Below, piece after piece: positions 36,075 through 44,649 of a stretch of 64,000 bases of DNA (its first letter is position 1; the number at the start of each line of letters is the position of its first letter). Made by a program: the position numbers and the translations under genes. Source of the DNA: Actinomycetota bacterium (GTDB taxonomy: Bacteria > Actinomycetota > CADDZG01 > JAHWKV01 > JAOPZY01); contig DASTWV010000053.1 in NCBI GenBank assembly GCA_035765775.1, positions 1 through 64,000 on the forward strand, written 5' to 3'. The notes under the pieces are model-generated. The model was given only the letters and a program-made list of their open reading frames with translations. It had not been told where the DNA came from and searched no databases.

Positions 36075-36248
36075 TCACCTTGACCACCCGTAGCCCTCAA
36101 CCGGAAACCCATCGGACTCGACGGTCAGGGGCAGACCGCCGGTTGCGCCGGCCCCCGCCGGGGCGGCCCGGAGGACGGCCCGGAGATAGTTGGTGGAGTA
36201 GTACATCCCCTGGCTGTACCACGCCGCCAACATTGCCCGGGGAGCCAC
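36075..36248 (-). CDS. Possible small protein
   Basis: A 57-codon frame with GTG 36248 preceded by GAGGG. It reads AMLAAWYSQGMYYSTNYLRA and ends in EGYGWSR. Composition looks protein-like, but there is no known family, and it may be the tail of a decayed gene. Confidence 0.3.
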   Translation of the reverse strand: MAPRAMLAAWYSQGMYYSTNYLRAVLRAAPAGAGATGGLPLTVESDGFPVEGYGWSR

Positions 36249-36321
36249 CGCCGGCCCTCACGGCCCGGCCCGGGCACGGCCCCACCCGAGCGCCGGTCTC
36301 CTCATGAGAAGGGGGTTTACC

Positions 36322-36397
36322 TGGAGCGGACGACGGGATTCGAACCCGCGACCCTCACCTTGGCAAGGTGATGCTCTACCAACTGAGCCACGTCCGC
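36322..36397 (-). tRNA. tRNA-Gly (GCC)
   Basis: Acceptor GCGGACG/CGTCCGC, anticodon loop TTGCCAA (GCC), T arm GGTTCGAATCC, and CCA encoded at the 3' end (TGG on the plus strand at 36322-36324). Confidence 0.95.
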
Positions 36398-36409
36398 GTT
36401 CCGGCCATC

Positions 36410-36967
36410 CTACCGTACGCCGGGGCCGATCCCCCCGCCGTAGTACAGCGTCTCCGGCGGGTGGTCCGACCCGGCATTGGTGAACAGGGCCACCAGCGCC
36501 CGGGGATTGGTCCACAGGCCGAGTGCCATCCGGCTCTCCTGCCACCGGGCCGCCAGGCCCACGACGAGGCCCAGCCCGGCGAAGCCGAGGAACCCACCCG
36601 CCGTCGTCCCGAACCACGCCGGGTTGAACCTCGCAGGCCACAGTGCCAGCGTCGCCACTTCGATGATGCAGATCGCCGCCGAGACCCCCAGCAGCATGAT
36701 GGCCAAGCGGGATGTGGTGGGGTACTGAGCATCGGCCGGGGCCGGGCCAGGCTTGCCACGGCGCAGGATGATCGACCCAGCCAGCAGGGACAGCGGCCAC
36801 ACCGGCGCCGCCACCGTCAGGGTCATGGCCAGCACGTCGGGCATCATCGACCGCAGGGCGAGCCCGTGCGCCAACCCGTCCAGGAGCGCCACGACCGCGG
36901 GCGGGACCAGGGCCATCCCCGACAGCCATGCGGTGGTCGTCAGTCGTCGGAGGGTGGGCGGGCGCAT
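36410..36967 (-). CDS. Four-TM hypothetical membrane protein
   Basis: A 185-residue protein with spans at about 14-40, 45-66, 85-108 and 118-140. A glycine-rich C-terminus ends in YYGGGIGPGV. No family recognised. Its 5' side faces the strong palindromic pair at 37013-37049, which may be its operator. Confidence 0.6.
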   Translation of the reverse strand: MRPPTLRRLTTTAWLSGMALVPPAVVALLDGLAHGLALRSMMPDVLAMTLTVAAPVWPLSLLAGSIILRRGKPGPAPADAQYPTTSRLAIMLLGVSAAICIIEVATLALWPARFNPAWFGTTAGGFLGFAGLGLVVGLAARWQESRMALGLWTNPRALVALFTNAGSDHPPETLYYGGGIGPGVR

Positions 36968-37012
36968 GCCGCCATGGTACTCAGACCACAGGGGGCGGCC
37001 CGAGCTGATGTC

Positions 37013-37049
37013 GGGGACATTTGTCCCGGATTGTGGGACAAATGTCCCC
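37013..37049. repeat. Double palindrome with 15-bp arms
   Basis: Left arm GGGGACATTTGTCCC (37013-37027), loop GGATTGT, right arm GGGACAAATGTCCCC (37035-37049). The two arms are exact inverse complements, and each contains its own GGGACA/TGTCCC palindrome. It lies 16 bp after the dut stop and 46 bp before the 4-TM gene start. Confidence 0.8.
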
Positions 37050-37064
37050 AGTTTCGAGCCCGCC

Positions 37065-37508
37065 TCACCGACCGGTGGACCCGAACCCGCCTGCTCCCCG
37101 CTCGGACGCAGGCAGCTCGTCGACCTCCTCCAGTGCCGCCACGACCACGGGCTGGATCACCAGCTGCGCCACCTTGTCGCCCCGCTCGATCGCGATCGGC
37201 TCGGCCGGGTCCAGGTTGATGGCCACCACGGCGATCTCGCCCCGGTACCCGCTGTCGATGAGCCCGGGTGAGTTCACCAAGCCCAGGCCCTGGCGGGCCG
37301 CCGCCCCGGACCGGGGCTGCACGAAGCCGGCATACCCGGGGGGAATGGCCACGGCGACGCCCGTGGGGATGCGGGAGCGCTCCCCCGGTGCCAGCGTCAC
37401 CGACGCGGCTGCGAAGAGGTCGAGGCCGGCATCGCCGACTCGGGCGTACGCCGGCAGGGGCAGTCCTGTGTCGAGGCGGCGGATCGGGACCCGGAGGCCC
37501 TCGCTCAC
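37065..37508 (-). CDS. dut: dUTP diphosphatase
   Basis: A 147-residue trimeric dUTPase that hydrolyses dUTP to dUMP. All five motifs are recognisable: DAGLDL near the start, PRSGAA, the catalytic [19 protein letters not shown] and the C-terminal [11 protein letters not shown] arm. GTG 37508 overlaps the nrdR stop (GTGA), with GGAGGAG supplied by the nrdR 3' end. Coupled to nrdR, it ties uracil exclusion to deoxynucleotide supply. Confidence 0.93.
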   Translation of the reverse strand: MSEGLRVPIRRLDTGLPLPAYARVGDAGLDLFAAASVTLAPGERSRIPTGVAVAIPPGYAGFVQPRSGAAARQGLGLVNSPGLIDSGYRGEIAVVAINLDPAEPIAIERGDKVAQLVIQPVVVAALEEVDELPASERGAGGFGSTGR

Positions 37509-37993
37509 TCCTCCGGGACCCCGGCGGGCTGCTTGGGGGGCACCTTCTTGGCCAGCAGGCCCAGCTCGCGCTCGAAGTCGTTCAGTTCCTTGAAGTCCTT
37601 GTAGACACTGGCGAAGCGCAGGTAGGCCACCTCGTCGATGTCGCGCAGGCGCTCCAGCACGTCCCGGCCGAGATCGGCGCTGGAGACGACGGTGCGCCCC
37701 TCGAGGCGGATGGTCTCGACGATGTCGTCCACCAGCCGGTCCAGGGTCTCGGGCGCCACCTGACGGTTCTTGCACGCCTTGCGGATGCCGGAGAGCAGCT
37801 TCTCCCGGTCGAAGGACTGCCGGCCCCCGGAGCGCTTGGCGACGAGCAGCGGGGCGTTCTCCATGCGCTCGAAGGTGGTGAAGCGTTGACCGCACCCCTC
37901 GCACTCCCGGCGGCGCCGGATGGCGTGGCCGTCCTCGGCGACGCGCGAGTCCACAACCCGGTCCTGATCCTCACCACATGTCGGGCAACGCAT
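37505..37993 (-). CDS. nrdR: Transcriptional repressor of ribonucleotide reductases
   Basis: A 162-residue protein with an N-terminal zinc ribbon ([29 protein letters not shown]) and an ATP-cone domain ([20 protein letters not shown] onward). I use ATG 37993 because the ribbon must start there. It represses nrd genes when dATP is high; a candidate site lies in the nrdJ leader (41349-41364). Confidence 0.93.
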   Translation of the reverse strand: MRCPTCGEDQDRVVDSRVAEDGHAIRRRRECEGCGQRFTTFERMENAPLLVAKRSGGRQSFDREKLLSGIRKACKNRQVAPETLDRLVDDIVETIRLEGRTVVSSADLGRDVLERLRDIDEVAYLRFASVYKDFKELNDFERELGLLAKKVPPKQPAGVPEE

Positions 37994-38099
37994 CGCGAAG
38001 AATTCTACGCTGCCAGGGACCACATGTGGTGGCTCTTCCAACTAGCCGCTCTAGATGTTGGGCTTGTCCGTCCGGAGCCCGCCCGGATGCGACGCCGGC

Positions 38100-38459
38100 T
38101 CAGACCGGACGCCGGGTGTCGGCGAAGAACTCGACCACGTAGCCGTCCGGGTCCGCCACCTTCAGGGAGGTCAGGCCGGGCTCCTCCCACCAGGCGACCT
38201 CCCGCAGCCCCCGGGCGGCGAACTCCCGCCGCCGGGCCTCCACCGCCTCGGCGCCGGACAGGCGGAAGCCGAAATGGGCCATCCCGAGATCCGCCGGGCG
38301 CCCCTGCACGAAGGCCAAGACGAACCCGGCCGGCGTGGTCAGGACCACACCGTCATCCGCCTCCCGCACCCACCCCCGCAGACCGAAGACGTCCCGGTAG
38401 AAGGCCAGGGAGGCGTCCGGGTTGGAGACGACGAGGGCGAGGTGACCGATCTCGCTCAC
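38100..38459 (-). CDS. VOC (glyoxalase/bleomycin-resistance) family protein
   Basis: A 119-residue single beta-alpha-beta-beta-beta pair. Possible metal ligands are His in GHLALVVSN, His in AHFGFRLSG and Glu in DGYVVEFFA. It lies between nrdJ and nrdR; no link to nucleotide metabolism is obvious. Substrate unknown. Confidence 0.8.
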   Translation of the reverse strand: MSEIGHLALVVSNPDASLAFYRDVFGLRGWVREADDGVVLTTPAGFVLAFVQGRPADLGMAHFGFRLSGAEAVEARRREFAARGLREVAWWEEPGLTSLKVADPDGYVVEFFADTRRPV

Positions 38460-38493
38460 GGTCCCCCACCCTCGCCGCTGACTTCAGGCAGAG

Positions 38494-41289
38494 CTACGAG
38501 CAGCCGCTCGTCGTCCCGCACGACTCGCATACGAAGCACGATCCCGCCGGCCGCATCGAGATTCCGCACGTGTAGCACAGAGGGGCATCGACGGCGGGGT
38601 TGCGCACGACCAGCCGGGGCAGCCCCTCGACGGGCATGTCGGGGGGCGCCGGGGCAGCCGGAGCTGCGGCCTCCGAACCCTCGAGGTGACTGCCGTGGCC
38701 GTTGGTGACGATCGGCTGCCCGCCGTCGAGTGCCCGCTTGCGCTCGGTGGTGGTGAAGACGTTGAGCGCCGCCCGGTCCTCGGGGCTCAGGTAGTCGGCC
38801 CCCAGCCGCCGGAAGATGTAGTCGACCACCGAGGTGGCGAAGCGGAAGTCGGGGTCGTCGGTGATGCCTGAAGGCTCGAAGCGCATGTTGATGAACTTCT
38901 CGACGTAGGCCTTCAGCGGCACCCCGTACTGCAGGCCGATGGAGATGGCGATGGCGAAGGCGTCCATCACTCCGGCCAGCGTGCTGCCCTGCTTGGCCAC
39001 CTTCAGGAAGATCTCGCCCAGCTCCCCGGTGTCGGGGTACTCCCCGGCGTTGACGTAGCCGTCGCAGTCGGCGATGCGGAACGAGGTGGTCTTCGACGGC
39101 CGCTTGCGGGGCAGGCGACGGCGCACCGGGCTCGGCCGCTCGGCCGCCTTGGGGGCCTCGGCGGCGGCAGGCGTGGCCTTGTCGCTCCCCTTCTTGTCGC
39201 CCCCCTTCTTGTCGGCCGACAACGGCTGGCCCACCTTGCAGTTGTCCCGGTAGATCGCCAGGTTCTTCAGCCCGAGGCGCCAGCCCTCCAGGTAGAGGGC
39301 CTCGATCTCCTCGACGGTGGCGGTCTCCGGCATGTTCACCGTCTTGGAGGAGGACCCGGACAGGAAGGGCTGCACGGCGGCCAGCATCTTCACGTGGCCC
39401 ATGTAGTGGATCGGGCTGTCGCCCATGGCGCAGTCGAAGACCGGGTAGTGGTCCTCGTGCAGGTGCGGCGCCCCCTTGACCGTGTTGTTCTCGGTCACGT
39501 AGTCGACGATGTCGGCGACATGGCGGGGCGGGTAGCCGAGCTGCTTCAGCGCCTTCGGCACTCCCTGGTTGACGATCTTCATCGTCCCCCCGCCCACCAG
39601 CTTCTTGGTCTTGGCCAGCGCGAGGTCGGGCTCGATGCCGGTGGTGTCGGCGTCGAGCAGGAAGCTGATGGTTCCGGTCGGTGCGATGAGGCTCACCTGG
39701 GCGTTGCGGTAGCCGTAGCGCTCGCCCAGCTCGAGGGCGTCGTCCCAGGCCAGCTTGGCGGCGTCGACGATGCGCCGGGGCGCCAGCGCAGTATCGATGC
39801 CATCGACCGCGTCCCGGTGCCGGCGGATGACATCGAGGTGGGCCTCGGCGTTGCCCGGCACCGTCCAGCCCGGGTAGGGGCCGAGGACGCCGGCGATCTC
39901 CGCCGAGCGCCGGTAGGCCACGCCGCTCATGAGGGCGGTGATGGCCGCCGCCCACGCCCGCCCGGCGTCGGAGTCGTAGGACACCCCCTGTTGCATGAGC
40001 AGGGCGCCGAGATCGGTGTAGCCGATGCCGAGCTCCCGGTAGTTGTTGACCATGGCGGTGACCTTGGGGGTCGGGTACTCGGCGTTGTGCACCGAGATGT
40101 CCATGGCCGTGATGGTGGTCTCGACAGCCGCGGTGAACGAGGCGACGTCGAAGCTGCCGTCGTCCTGCACGAACTTGGTCAGGCGGATGGACGCCAGGTT
40201 GCAGGATGTATTGGCAGGACGGACATATTCCCCACATGGGTTAGTTGCCCGGATCGGCCCCGCCGCCGGCGAGGTGTGCCACCGGTTCATGGTGTCCAGG
40301 TAGAACACGCCCGGGTCGGCGCATTCCCAGGCCGCCTCGGCGATCTCCCGCATCAGCGCCCGGGCCTTCAGGGTCTTGATGGTCCGGCCGTCCTTCACCG
40401 CCTTCAGGTCCCAGTCCCGGTCGTCGAGGTAGGCCTGCAGGAAGGCGTCGCTCAGGCCCACCGAGTTGTTGGCGTTCTGGTACTGCAGCGAGTGCGAGTC
40501 CGCCCCGTCGAGGTCCATGTCGAAGCCCGCCTCCCGCAGAGCCCGGGCCTTGCGCTCCTCCCGGACCTTGCAGGTGATGAACTCCTCGACGTCGGGGTGG
40601 TCCACGTCCAGGACCACCATCTTGGCCGCCCGGCGGGTGGAGCCGCCGGACTTGATGGTGCCGGCCGAGGCGTCGGCGCCCCGCATGAACGACACCGGCC
40701 CGGACGCCGTCCCACCCGAGGTGAGCAGCTCCTTGGAGGAGCGCAGCTTGGAGAGGTTGATCCCCGCCCCCGACCCGGCCTTGAAGATCAGGCCCTCCTC
40801 GACGTACCAGTTGAGGATCGACTGCATGTCGTCCTCGACGTCGAGGATGAAGCAGGCCGACACCCGGGGCGGGTTGACCAGGCCGACGTTGAACCACACC
40901 GGCGAATTGAACGCCATCTTCTGCATCAGCAGCAGGTGGGTGAGCTCGGCGGCGAAGGTCTCCTCGCTCCCGTCGGAGAAGTACCGGTCCCCGATCCCCC
41001 GCTCGGTGTACCAGCCCACGACCCGGTCGATCATGGATTTGACCGACCCCTCCCGGCGGGGCGACCCGAGCGGGCCCCGGAAGTACTTCTGGGCCACGAT
41101 GTTGGTGGCATTCTGCGACCAGGCCTTCGGGAACTCCAGGTCGCGCTGCTCGAAGGCGATCTTGTCGCCTGAGCCGATGCGGGCGTCCCGCCGCTCCCAC
41201 TCCACCTCCGCATAGGGGTGGAGCCCGGGCTGCGTGAAGTACCGCTCCATGCGGAGCCCTGCCGTGTGAACGCCGTCGCTCACTCTCAT
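38494..41289 (-). CDS. nrdJ: B12-dependent (class II) ribonucleotide reductase
   Basis: A 931-residue class II enzyme reducing ribonucleotides with adenosylcobalamin. ATG 41289 follows GGGGAGGG. Visible features: first redox Cys in PRVSACFILDVEDD, FKAGSGAGINLSKLR, active site ATNPCGEYVR near residue 352, and paired cysteines at the C-terminus (CYTCG, CFVCESCG). A long, charged Lys/Ala-rich insert lies near residue 690. No class I genes are visible, so B12 supply is critical; the btuFCD importer 5 kb away is probably linked functionally. Nine codons around the active site are strikingly AT-rich compared with the rest. Confidence 0.95.
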   Translation of the reverse strand: MRVSDGVHTAGLRMERYFTQPGLHPYAEVEWERRDARIGSGDKIAFEQRDLEFPKAWSQNATNIVAQKYFRGPLGSPRREGSVKSMIDRVVGWYTERGIGDRYFSDGSEETFAAELTHLLLMQKMAFNSPVWFNVGLVNPPRVSACFILDVEDDMQSILNWYVEEGLIFKAGSGAGINLSKLRSSKELLTSGGTASGPVSFMRGADASAGTIKSGGSTRRAAKMVVLDVDHPDVEEFITCKVREERKARALREAGFDMDLDGADSHSLQYQNANNSVGLSDAFLQAYLDDRDWDLKAVKDGRTIKTLKARALMREIAEAAWECADPGVFYLDTMNRWHTSPAAGPIRATNPCGEYVRPANTSCNLASIRLTKFVQDDGSFDVASFTAAVETTITAMDISVHNAEYPTPKVTAMVNNYRELGIGYTDLGALLMQQGVSYDSDAGRAWAAAITALMSGVAYRRSAEIAGVLGPYPGWTVPGNAEAHLDVIRRHRDAVDGIDTALAPRRIVDAAKLAWDDALELGERYGYRNAQVSLIAPTGTISFLLDADTTGIEPDLALAKTKKLVGGGTMKIVNQGVPKALKQLGYPPRHVADIVDYVTENNTVKGAPHLHEDHYPVFDCAMGDSPIHYMGHVKMLAAVQPFLSGSSSKTVNMPETATVEEIEALYLEGWRLGLKNLAIYRDNCKVGQPLSADKKGGDKKGSDKATPAAAEAPKAAERPSPVRRRLPRKRPSKTTSFRIADCDGYVNAGEYPDTGELGEIFLKVAKQGSTLAGVMDAFAIAISIGLQYGVPLKAYVEKFINMRFEPSGITDDPDFRFATSVVDYIFRRLGADYLSPEDRAALNVFTTTERKRALDGGQPIVTNGHGSHLEGSEAAAPAAPAPPDMPVEGLPRLVVRNPAVDAPLCYTCGISMRPAGSCFVCESCGTTSGCS

Positions 41290-41311
41290 GTGCCCTCCCC
41301 ACTATGAAACG

Positions 41312-41431
41312 CAGCGGCCGGCGACATTCTTTCCAGAGACTGCGAAAAAATCAACATGTTGTGGTCCAGCCGGCCGCTGACGCAAGATCTCGTAGGGGTG
41401 AGAGCCTAAATTACAGACCTGTAAGAGTCAA
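41312..41431 (-). promoter_or_regulatory. nrdJ promoter, NrdR-box candidate and leader hairpin
   Basis: On the minus strand, TTGACT (41431-41426) and TAGGCT (41408-41403) with a 17-bp spacer form a promoter. Downstream, CAGCGGCCGGC and its exact inverse (41379-41369 and 41322-41312) frame a 46-nt loop. The loop contains CCACAACATGTTGATT (41364-41349), an NrdR-box-like palindrome. Transcription would start near 41395, about 105 nt before the ATG. Confidence 0.6.
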
Positions 41432-41458
41432 CAAGCAATGTTTCGCGGGCCGGTGGCC

Positions 41459-41734
41459 CTACGGCAGGGTCAGCTTCTCCCCGGTGTAGATCTCCCCGTC
41501 GCCGAGGTTGTTGGCCTGCTGCAGGTCGTAGATGTACTGGCGAGGGTCCTCCTGCGGGGCGTAGTGCTCGGCCAGGCTCCACAGGGTCTCGCCCGGCGCC
41601 ACGACGTGGACCACCGGCGGCGGCACCGACCCGGGAGCGCCCGCCCAGAGCGCGGGCTTGGCGAACATGACCAGCAGGCAGGCCCCGGCGGCCACGACGA
41701 ACGCCCGTACCCGGGAACGTCTGTTCGTTGTCAT
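41459..41734 (-). CDS. LysM protein, probable SOS-controlled division inhibitor
   Basis: A 91-residue protein: one N-terminal transmembrane helix (VVAAGACLLVMFAKPALWA) and a LysM domain (VVAPGETLWSLAEHYAPQ to ANNLGDGEIYTGEKLTLP). The position next to lexA and before nrdR matches Rv2719c of mycobacteria and the YneA role in Bacillus. It would bind peptidoglycan and delay division during DNA damage. The LexA box upstream and a leaderless start support SOS control. Confidence 0.85.
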   Translation of the reverse strand: MTTNRRSRVRAFVVAAGACLLVMFAKPALWAGAPGSVPPPVVHVVAPGETLWSLAEHYAPQEDPRQYIYDLQQANNLGDGEIYTGEKLTLP

Positions 41735-41740
41735 GGTGCC

Positions 41741-41817
41741 ACTGTAGGTCGGGGGCCGGGGGCCGTCAAGAGAAAACCGAACAAATGTTTGCCTTTTTTC
41801 CGCTGAGCCCCTACACT
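41741..41817. promoter_or_regulatory. Divergent LexA-controlled promoters
   Basis: LexA box CGAACAAATGTTTG (41778-41791). Minus: TTGACG (41769-41764), 17 bp, TACAGT (41746-41741), then six bases to the LysM ATG, so the transcript should begin at the start codon. Plus: the lexA -35 (TTTGCC at 41788-41793) overlaps the box and TACACT lies at 41812-41817, spacer 18 bp. One box therefore covers both promoters. Confidence 0.8.
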
Positions 41818-41885
41818 GGCCCTCGAACCACCCGCAACGACGCATCAACAGAGCACAACAGTCCGAACCGACCTGGGAGGTGCCC

Positions 41886-42554
41886 ATGAACGAGCGACCG
41901 CTGGACTCCGGAACCCGCCTCCCCGACGGGACCGACCTCAGCACCCGGCAGCGAGCCATCCTGGACTACATCGTCCAGAGCGTGGAGGAGCGGGGCTACC
42001 CGCCGGCCGTGCGGGAGATCGGCGATGCGGTAGGCCTGGCGTCGCCCAGTACGGTCCACGTCCACCTGAAGACGCTGGAGGACCGGGGCTACCTGCGCCG
42101 GGACCCCACCAAGCCCCGGGCGATCGAGGTCCGCTGGGAAGGTGGGGCGCCCCGCCGGGCGGCGGCGCAGACCCTGCCGGTCTACGGGTCGATCGCCGCC
42201 GGGCCGACCTCCCTGGCCGAGCAGACGCAGGAAGGCACCATCGCCGTCCCGGAGGAGTTCGTGGACGACACCCCCCACTTCGTGCTCCGCGTGCGGGGCG
42301 AGTCGATGATCGGCGCCGGCATCAACGACGGCGACTACGCGGTCATCCGGGCCAACGCCAACCCGTCCAACGGCGAGATCGTGGCCGCCCAGGTCGAGGG
42401 ACCGACCGGCGAGGCTGAGGCGACGGTGAAGCGGTTCTTCCGCACCGGGGGCCGCATCGTGCTGATGCCCGAGAACCCCAACGTCGACCCGATCGAGCCC
42501 GAGGGCGAGGTCCGGGTCCTGGGCAAGGTGGTGGCGATCCTCCGGCGGATGTAG
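41886..42554 (+). CDS. lexA: SOS repressor
   Basis: A 222-residue repressor. N-terminal winged helix (YPPAVREIGDAVGLASPSTV), cleavage site Ala105-Gly106 in SIAAGPTS, and catalytic Ser140 (RGESMIGAG) and Lys182 (EATVKRFF). I use ATG 41886, five bases after GGGAGG; GTG 41880 is possible. It is autoregulated by the box at 41778-41791 and controls recA via the box at 57871-57884. Confidence 0.97.
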   Translation: MNERPLDSGTRLPDGTDLSTRQRAILDYIVQSVEERGYPPAVREIGDAVGLASPSTVHVHLKTLEDRGYLRRDPTKPRAIEVRWEGGAPRRAAAQTLPVYGSIAAGPTSLAEQTQEGTIAVPEEFVDDTPHFVLRVRGESMIGAGINDGDYAVIRANANPSNGEIVAAQVEGPTGEAEATVKRFFRTGGRIVLMPENPNVDPIEPEGEVRVLGKVVAILRRM

Positions 42555-42571
42555 GCCCCGAAGGGATCGAC

Positions 42572-42879
42572 ATGGACATCGGAGCCGCTAAGGACGACGT
42601 TGAGCGTGAAGCCACCTACCGCTTCATCAATTCTGAGATCGGCGAACAAGGCCGCGTCCTCCTGGAAGAGGCCCGCGGCATTGACGCCAAGGCCACTGTC
42701 GTCGCTGGGTTCACGAGTTGTCCGAGGCGGCTCCGGTGTATGTCGTCGGGCAGGTGGCGGGAACAAAGGCGAAGATCTACCAGGGCGTCCAGACGGAAAG
42801 TTCGCTTGCGACGACGAGAAGGCAGACGCTGAGAGACCAGAGTAGCGCCTTGGTGTTTGCCATTCTGAGGTTCGCTTGA
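42572..42879 (+). pseudogene. Small broken gene after lexA
   Basis: The first frame gives EREATYRFINSEIGEQGRV and IDAKATVVAGFTS; the second frame, after a jump near 42720, gives EAAPVYVVGQVAGTKAKIYQ and ends in LVFAILRFA at 42879. Both halves look coding, so the gene has probably lost a segment. Family not identified; the first half recalls small membrane-linked SLATT-like proteins but is too short to be sure. Confidence 0.35.
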
Positions 42880-42891
42880 AAGGGTCCGCCC

Positions 42892-43071
42892 ATGAACGAA
42901 ACGAAGTCGAATGGCCTTCCGCCGACCCCCCCGCCAAAGCCCCCGGCTCCCAAGGTGGGCAGTCGGGAGCCCCAGCCTGCCATGGTCGCCAATGATCGGC
43001 TGATCGGCCGCTCGATTGTCGGCGGCGGAGCACCGGCAAAGCGCACATGGCACGTGACGCCCCGGACTTAG
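42892..43071 (+). CDS. Small proline-rich protein
   Basis: A 59-codon frame starting 12 bp after the broken gene, with AAAGGG upstream. Proline-rich at first (GLPPTPPPKPPAPKVG), then MVANDRLIGRSIVGGGAPAK. Unknown. From 43072 to 43248 I see nothing. Confidence 0.4.
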   Translation: MNETKSNGLPPTPPPKPPAPKVGSREPQPAMVANDRLIGRSIVGGGAPAKRTWHVTPRT

Positions 43072-43248
43072 GGCCCGCAAGGCGCGTCGGCACTCCGGCC
43101 GCGAGTCGAGTCGCCATCGCCGACGGCCGCGGGCCGTTCAGCGGTTGGACCGAAGGCGCATAGTTATGGATTGCGGTGACAAATAGTCTGTGAGTGCTGA
43201 GGTCCGTATAGCACCCCCGCAGACTCACGGACTTCAGTCGCCCGGCCC

Positions 43249-44649
43249 CTACCCGTCCTCGCCCGCACCCGCACCTTCCAGGGGCGCGTCCACCAGGTAC
43301 TCCCCCAGCCGGGCCAGGACGGCGGTCGATGTGCGAACCTGGAGGCGGGCGCCGCCGGGCTCGAACGACTCGTCCAGCACCTCGGCCTCGTCGTGGAGTT
43401 GGCTGCGGATGTCGCCCCGCTCGAAGGGCACGAAGAACTCGGCCACCAGGTGGGCCGCCCGGATGCGGTCGGCGACCACCGACAGCAAGTCGTCCAGCCC
43501 TTCGCCGGTCAGGGCGGAGATGAACACCGACCCCGGGAAGCGGGCCGCCAGCGCCACCGCCCCCCCGGCGGGCAGCAGGTCCCGCTTGTTCAGCACCACC
43601 ATCGACGGGAGGTCCTGCGCCCCGATCTCGGCCAGCACCCGCTCGACCGCCTCCAAGTGCGCCACCGGATCGGGCTGGGCGGCGTCGACGACGTGGAGCA
43701 GCAGATCGGAGCCCGCCGTCTCCTCCAGCGTCGAGCGGAAGGCCTCCACCAGCGTGTGGGGCAGCTTCTTGACGAACCCCACGGTGTCGGTCAGGACCAC
43801 GTCCCGCCCGTCGGGCAGCGACAGCCGCCGGGCGGTGGGGTCCAGCGTCGAGAACAGCCGGTCCTCTACCAGCACCCCGGCCCCGGTCAGGGCGTTGAGC
43901 AGCGTCGACTTCCCCGAGTTCGTGTAGCCCACCAGCGAGATCTGGGGCACGCCGGAGCGGACCCGCCGGCCCCGCTTGGTCTCCCGGGTGCGCTCCAGGT
44001 CCTCCAGGTCCCGGCGCAGCTTCTGCAGCCGGCGCCGGATGCGCCGGCGGTCGACCTCCAGCTTGGTCTCGCCCGGCCCCCGCCTCGTGCCGATGCCACC
44101 GCCCATGCGGCTGAGGACCTCGCCCCAGCCCCGGAGCCGCGGCAGGTCGTAGGTGAGCTGGGCGAGCTCCACCTGCAACTTGCCCTCGGCGGAGTGGGCG
44201 TGCTGGGAGAAGACGTCCAGGATGAGGCCGGTGCGGTCGATGATCTTCAGCTGGTCGGGGGCCAGCGGGTTCACGCCGGCCAGGTCCTCCAGGTTGCGCC
44301 CCTGGGCGGGGGCCAGCTCGTCGTCGAAGATGACCGCGCTGGCGTGCAGTGCCTTGGCGAGATGGATGACCTCCCGGGCCTTGCCGCTGCCCAGGTAGGT
44401 GGCCGGCTCCGGGGTGTCGCGTACCTGGAGCACCCGCTCGACCGCCTCCGCCCCCGCCGTGTCGGCCAGGAGGGCCAGCTCCTCGAGCGACGCCTCGGCC
44501 TCCTCAAGCTCGCTCGACGACCGGGCCAGGCCGACCAGCACCACCCGCTCCCGCTCCTCGGAGCCCGGCCCGCCCGGGCCGGCGCTGGCCCCTCCAGAAG
44601 CCGCGCCCCGGGACGCCCCGCCGGCCGAGGCCCGAACCCTGCCCGTCAC
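43249..44649 (-). CDS. hflX: Ribosome-splitting GTPase
   Basis: A 466-residue GTPase that rescues and splits stalled ribosomes under stress. N-terminal HflX domain (TYLGSGKAREV, VIFDDELAPAQGRNLED, RTGLILDVFSQHAHSAEGK), G1 GYTNSGKST near residue 245, G3 DTVGFVKKLPH near 290 and G4 NKRD near 360. A Gly/Ala-rich N-terminal tail is lineage-specific. GTG 44649 overlaps the dapL stop. Confidence 0.95.
   Translation of the reverse strand: MTGRVRASAGGASRGAASGGASAGPGGPGSEERERVVLVGLARSSSELEEAEASLEELALLADTAGAEAVERVLQVRDTPEPATYLGSGKAREVIHLAKALHASAVIFDDELAPAQGRNLEDLAGVNPLAPDQLKIIDRTGLILDVFSQHAHSAEGKLQVELAQLTYDLPRLRGWGEVLSRMGGGIGTRRGPGETKLEVDRRRIRRRLQKLRRDLEDLERTRETKRGRRVRSGVPQISLVGYTNSGKSTLLNALTGAGVLVEDRLFSTLDPTARRLSLPDGRDVVLTDTVGFVKKLPHTLVEAFRSTLEETAGSDLLLHVVDAAQPDPVAHLEAVERVLAEIGAQDLPSMVVLNKRDLLPAGGAVALAARFPGSVFISALTGEGLDDLLSVVADRIRAAHLVAEFFVPFERGDIRSQLHDEAEVLDESFEPGGARLQVRTSTAVLARLGEYLVDAPLEGAGAGEDG

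Noticed and set aside
36075-36248. Resemblance of AMLAAWYSQGMYYSTNYL to the SMN YG-box
   Set aside because: Very short, and SMN is eukaryotic; chance similarity is more likely.
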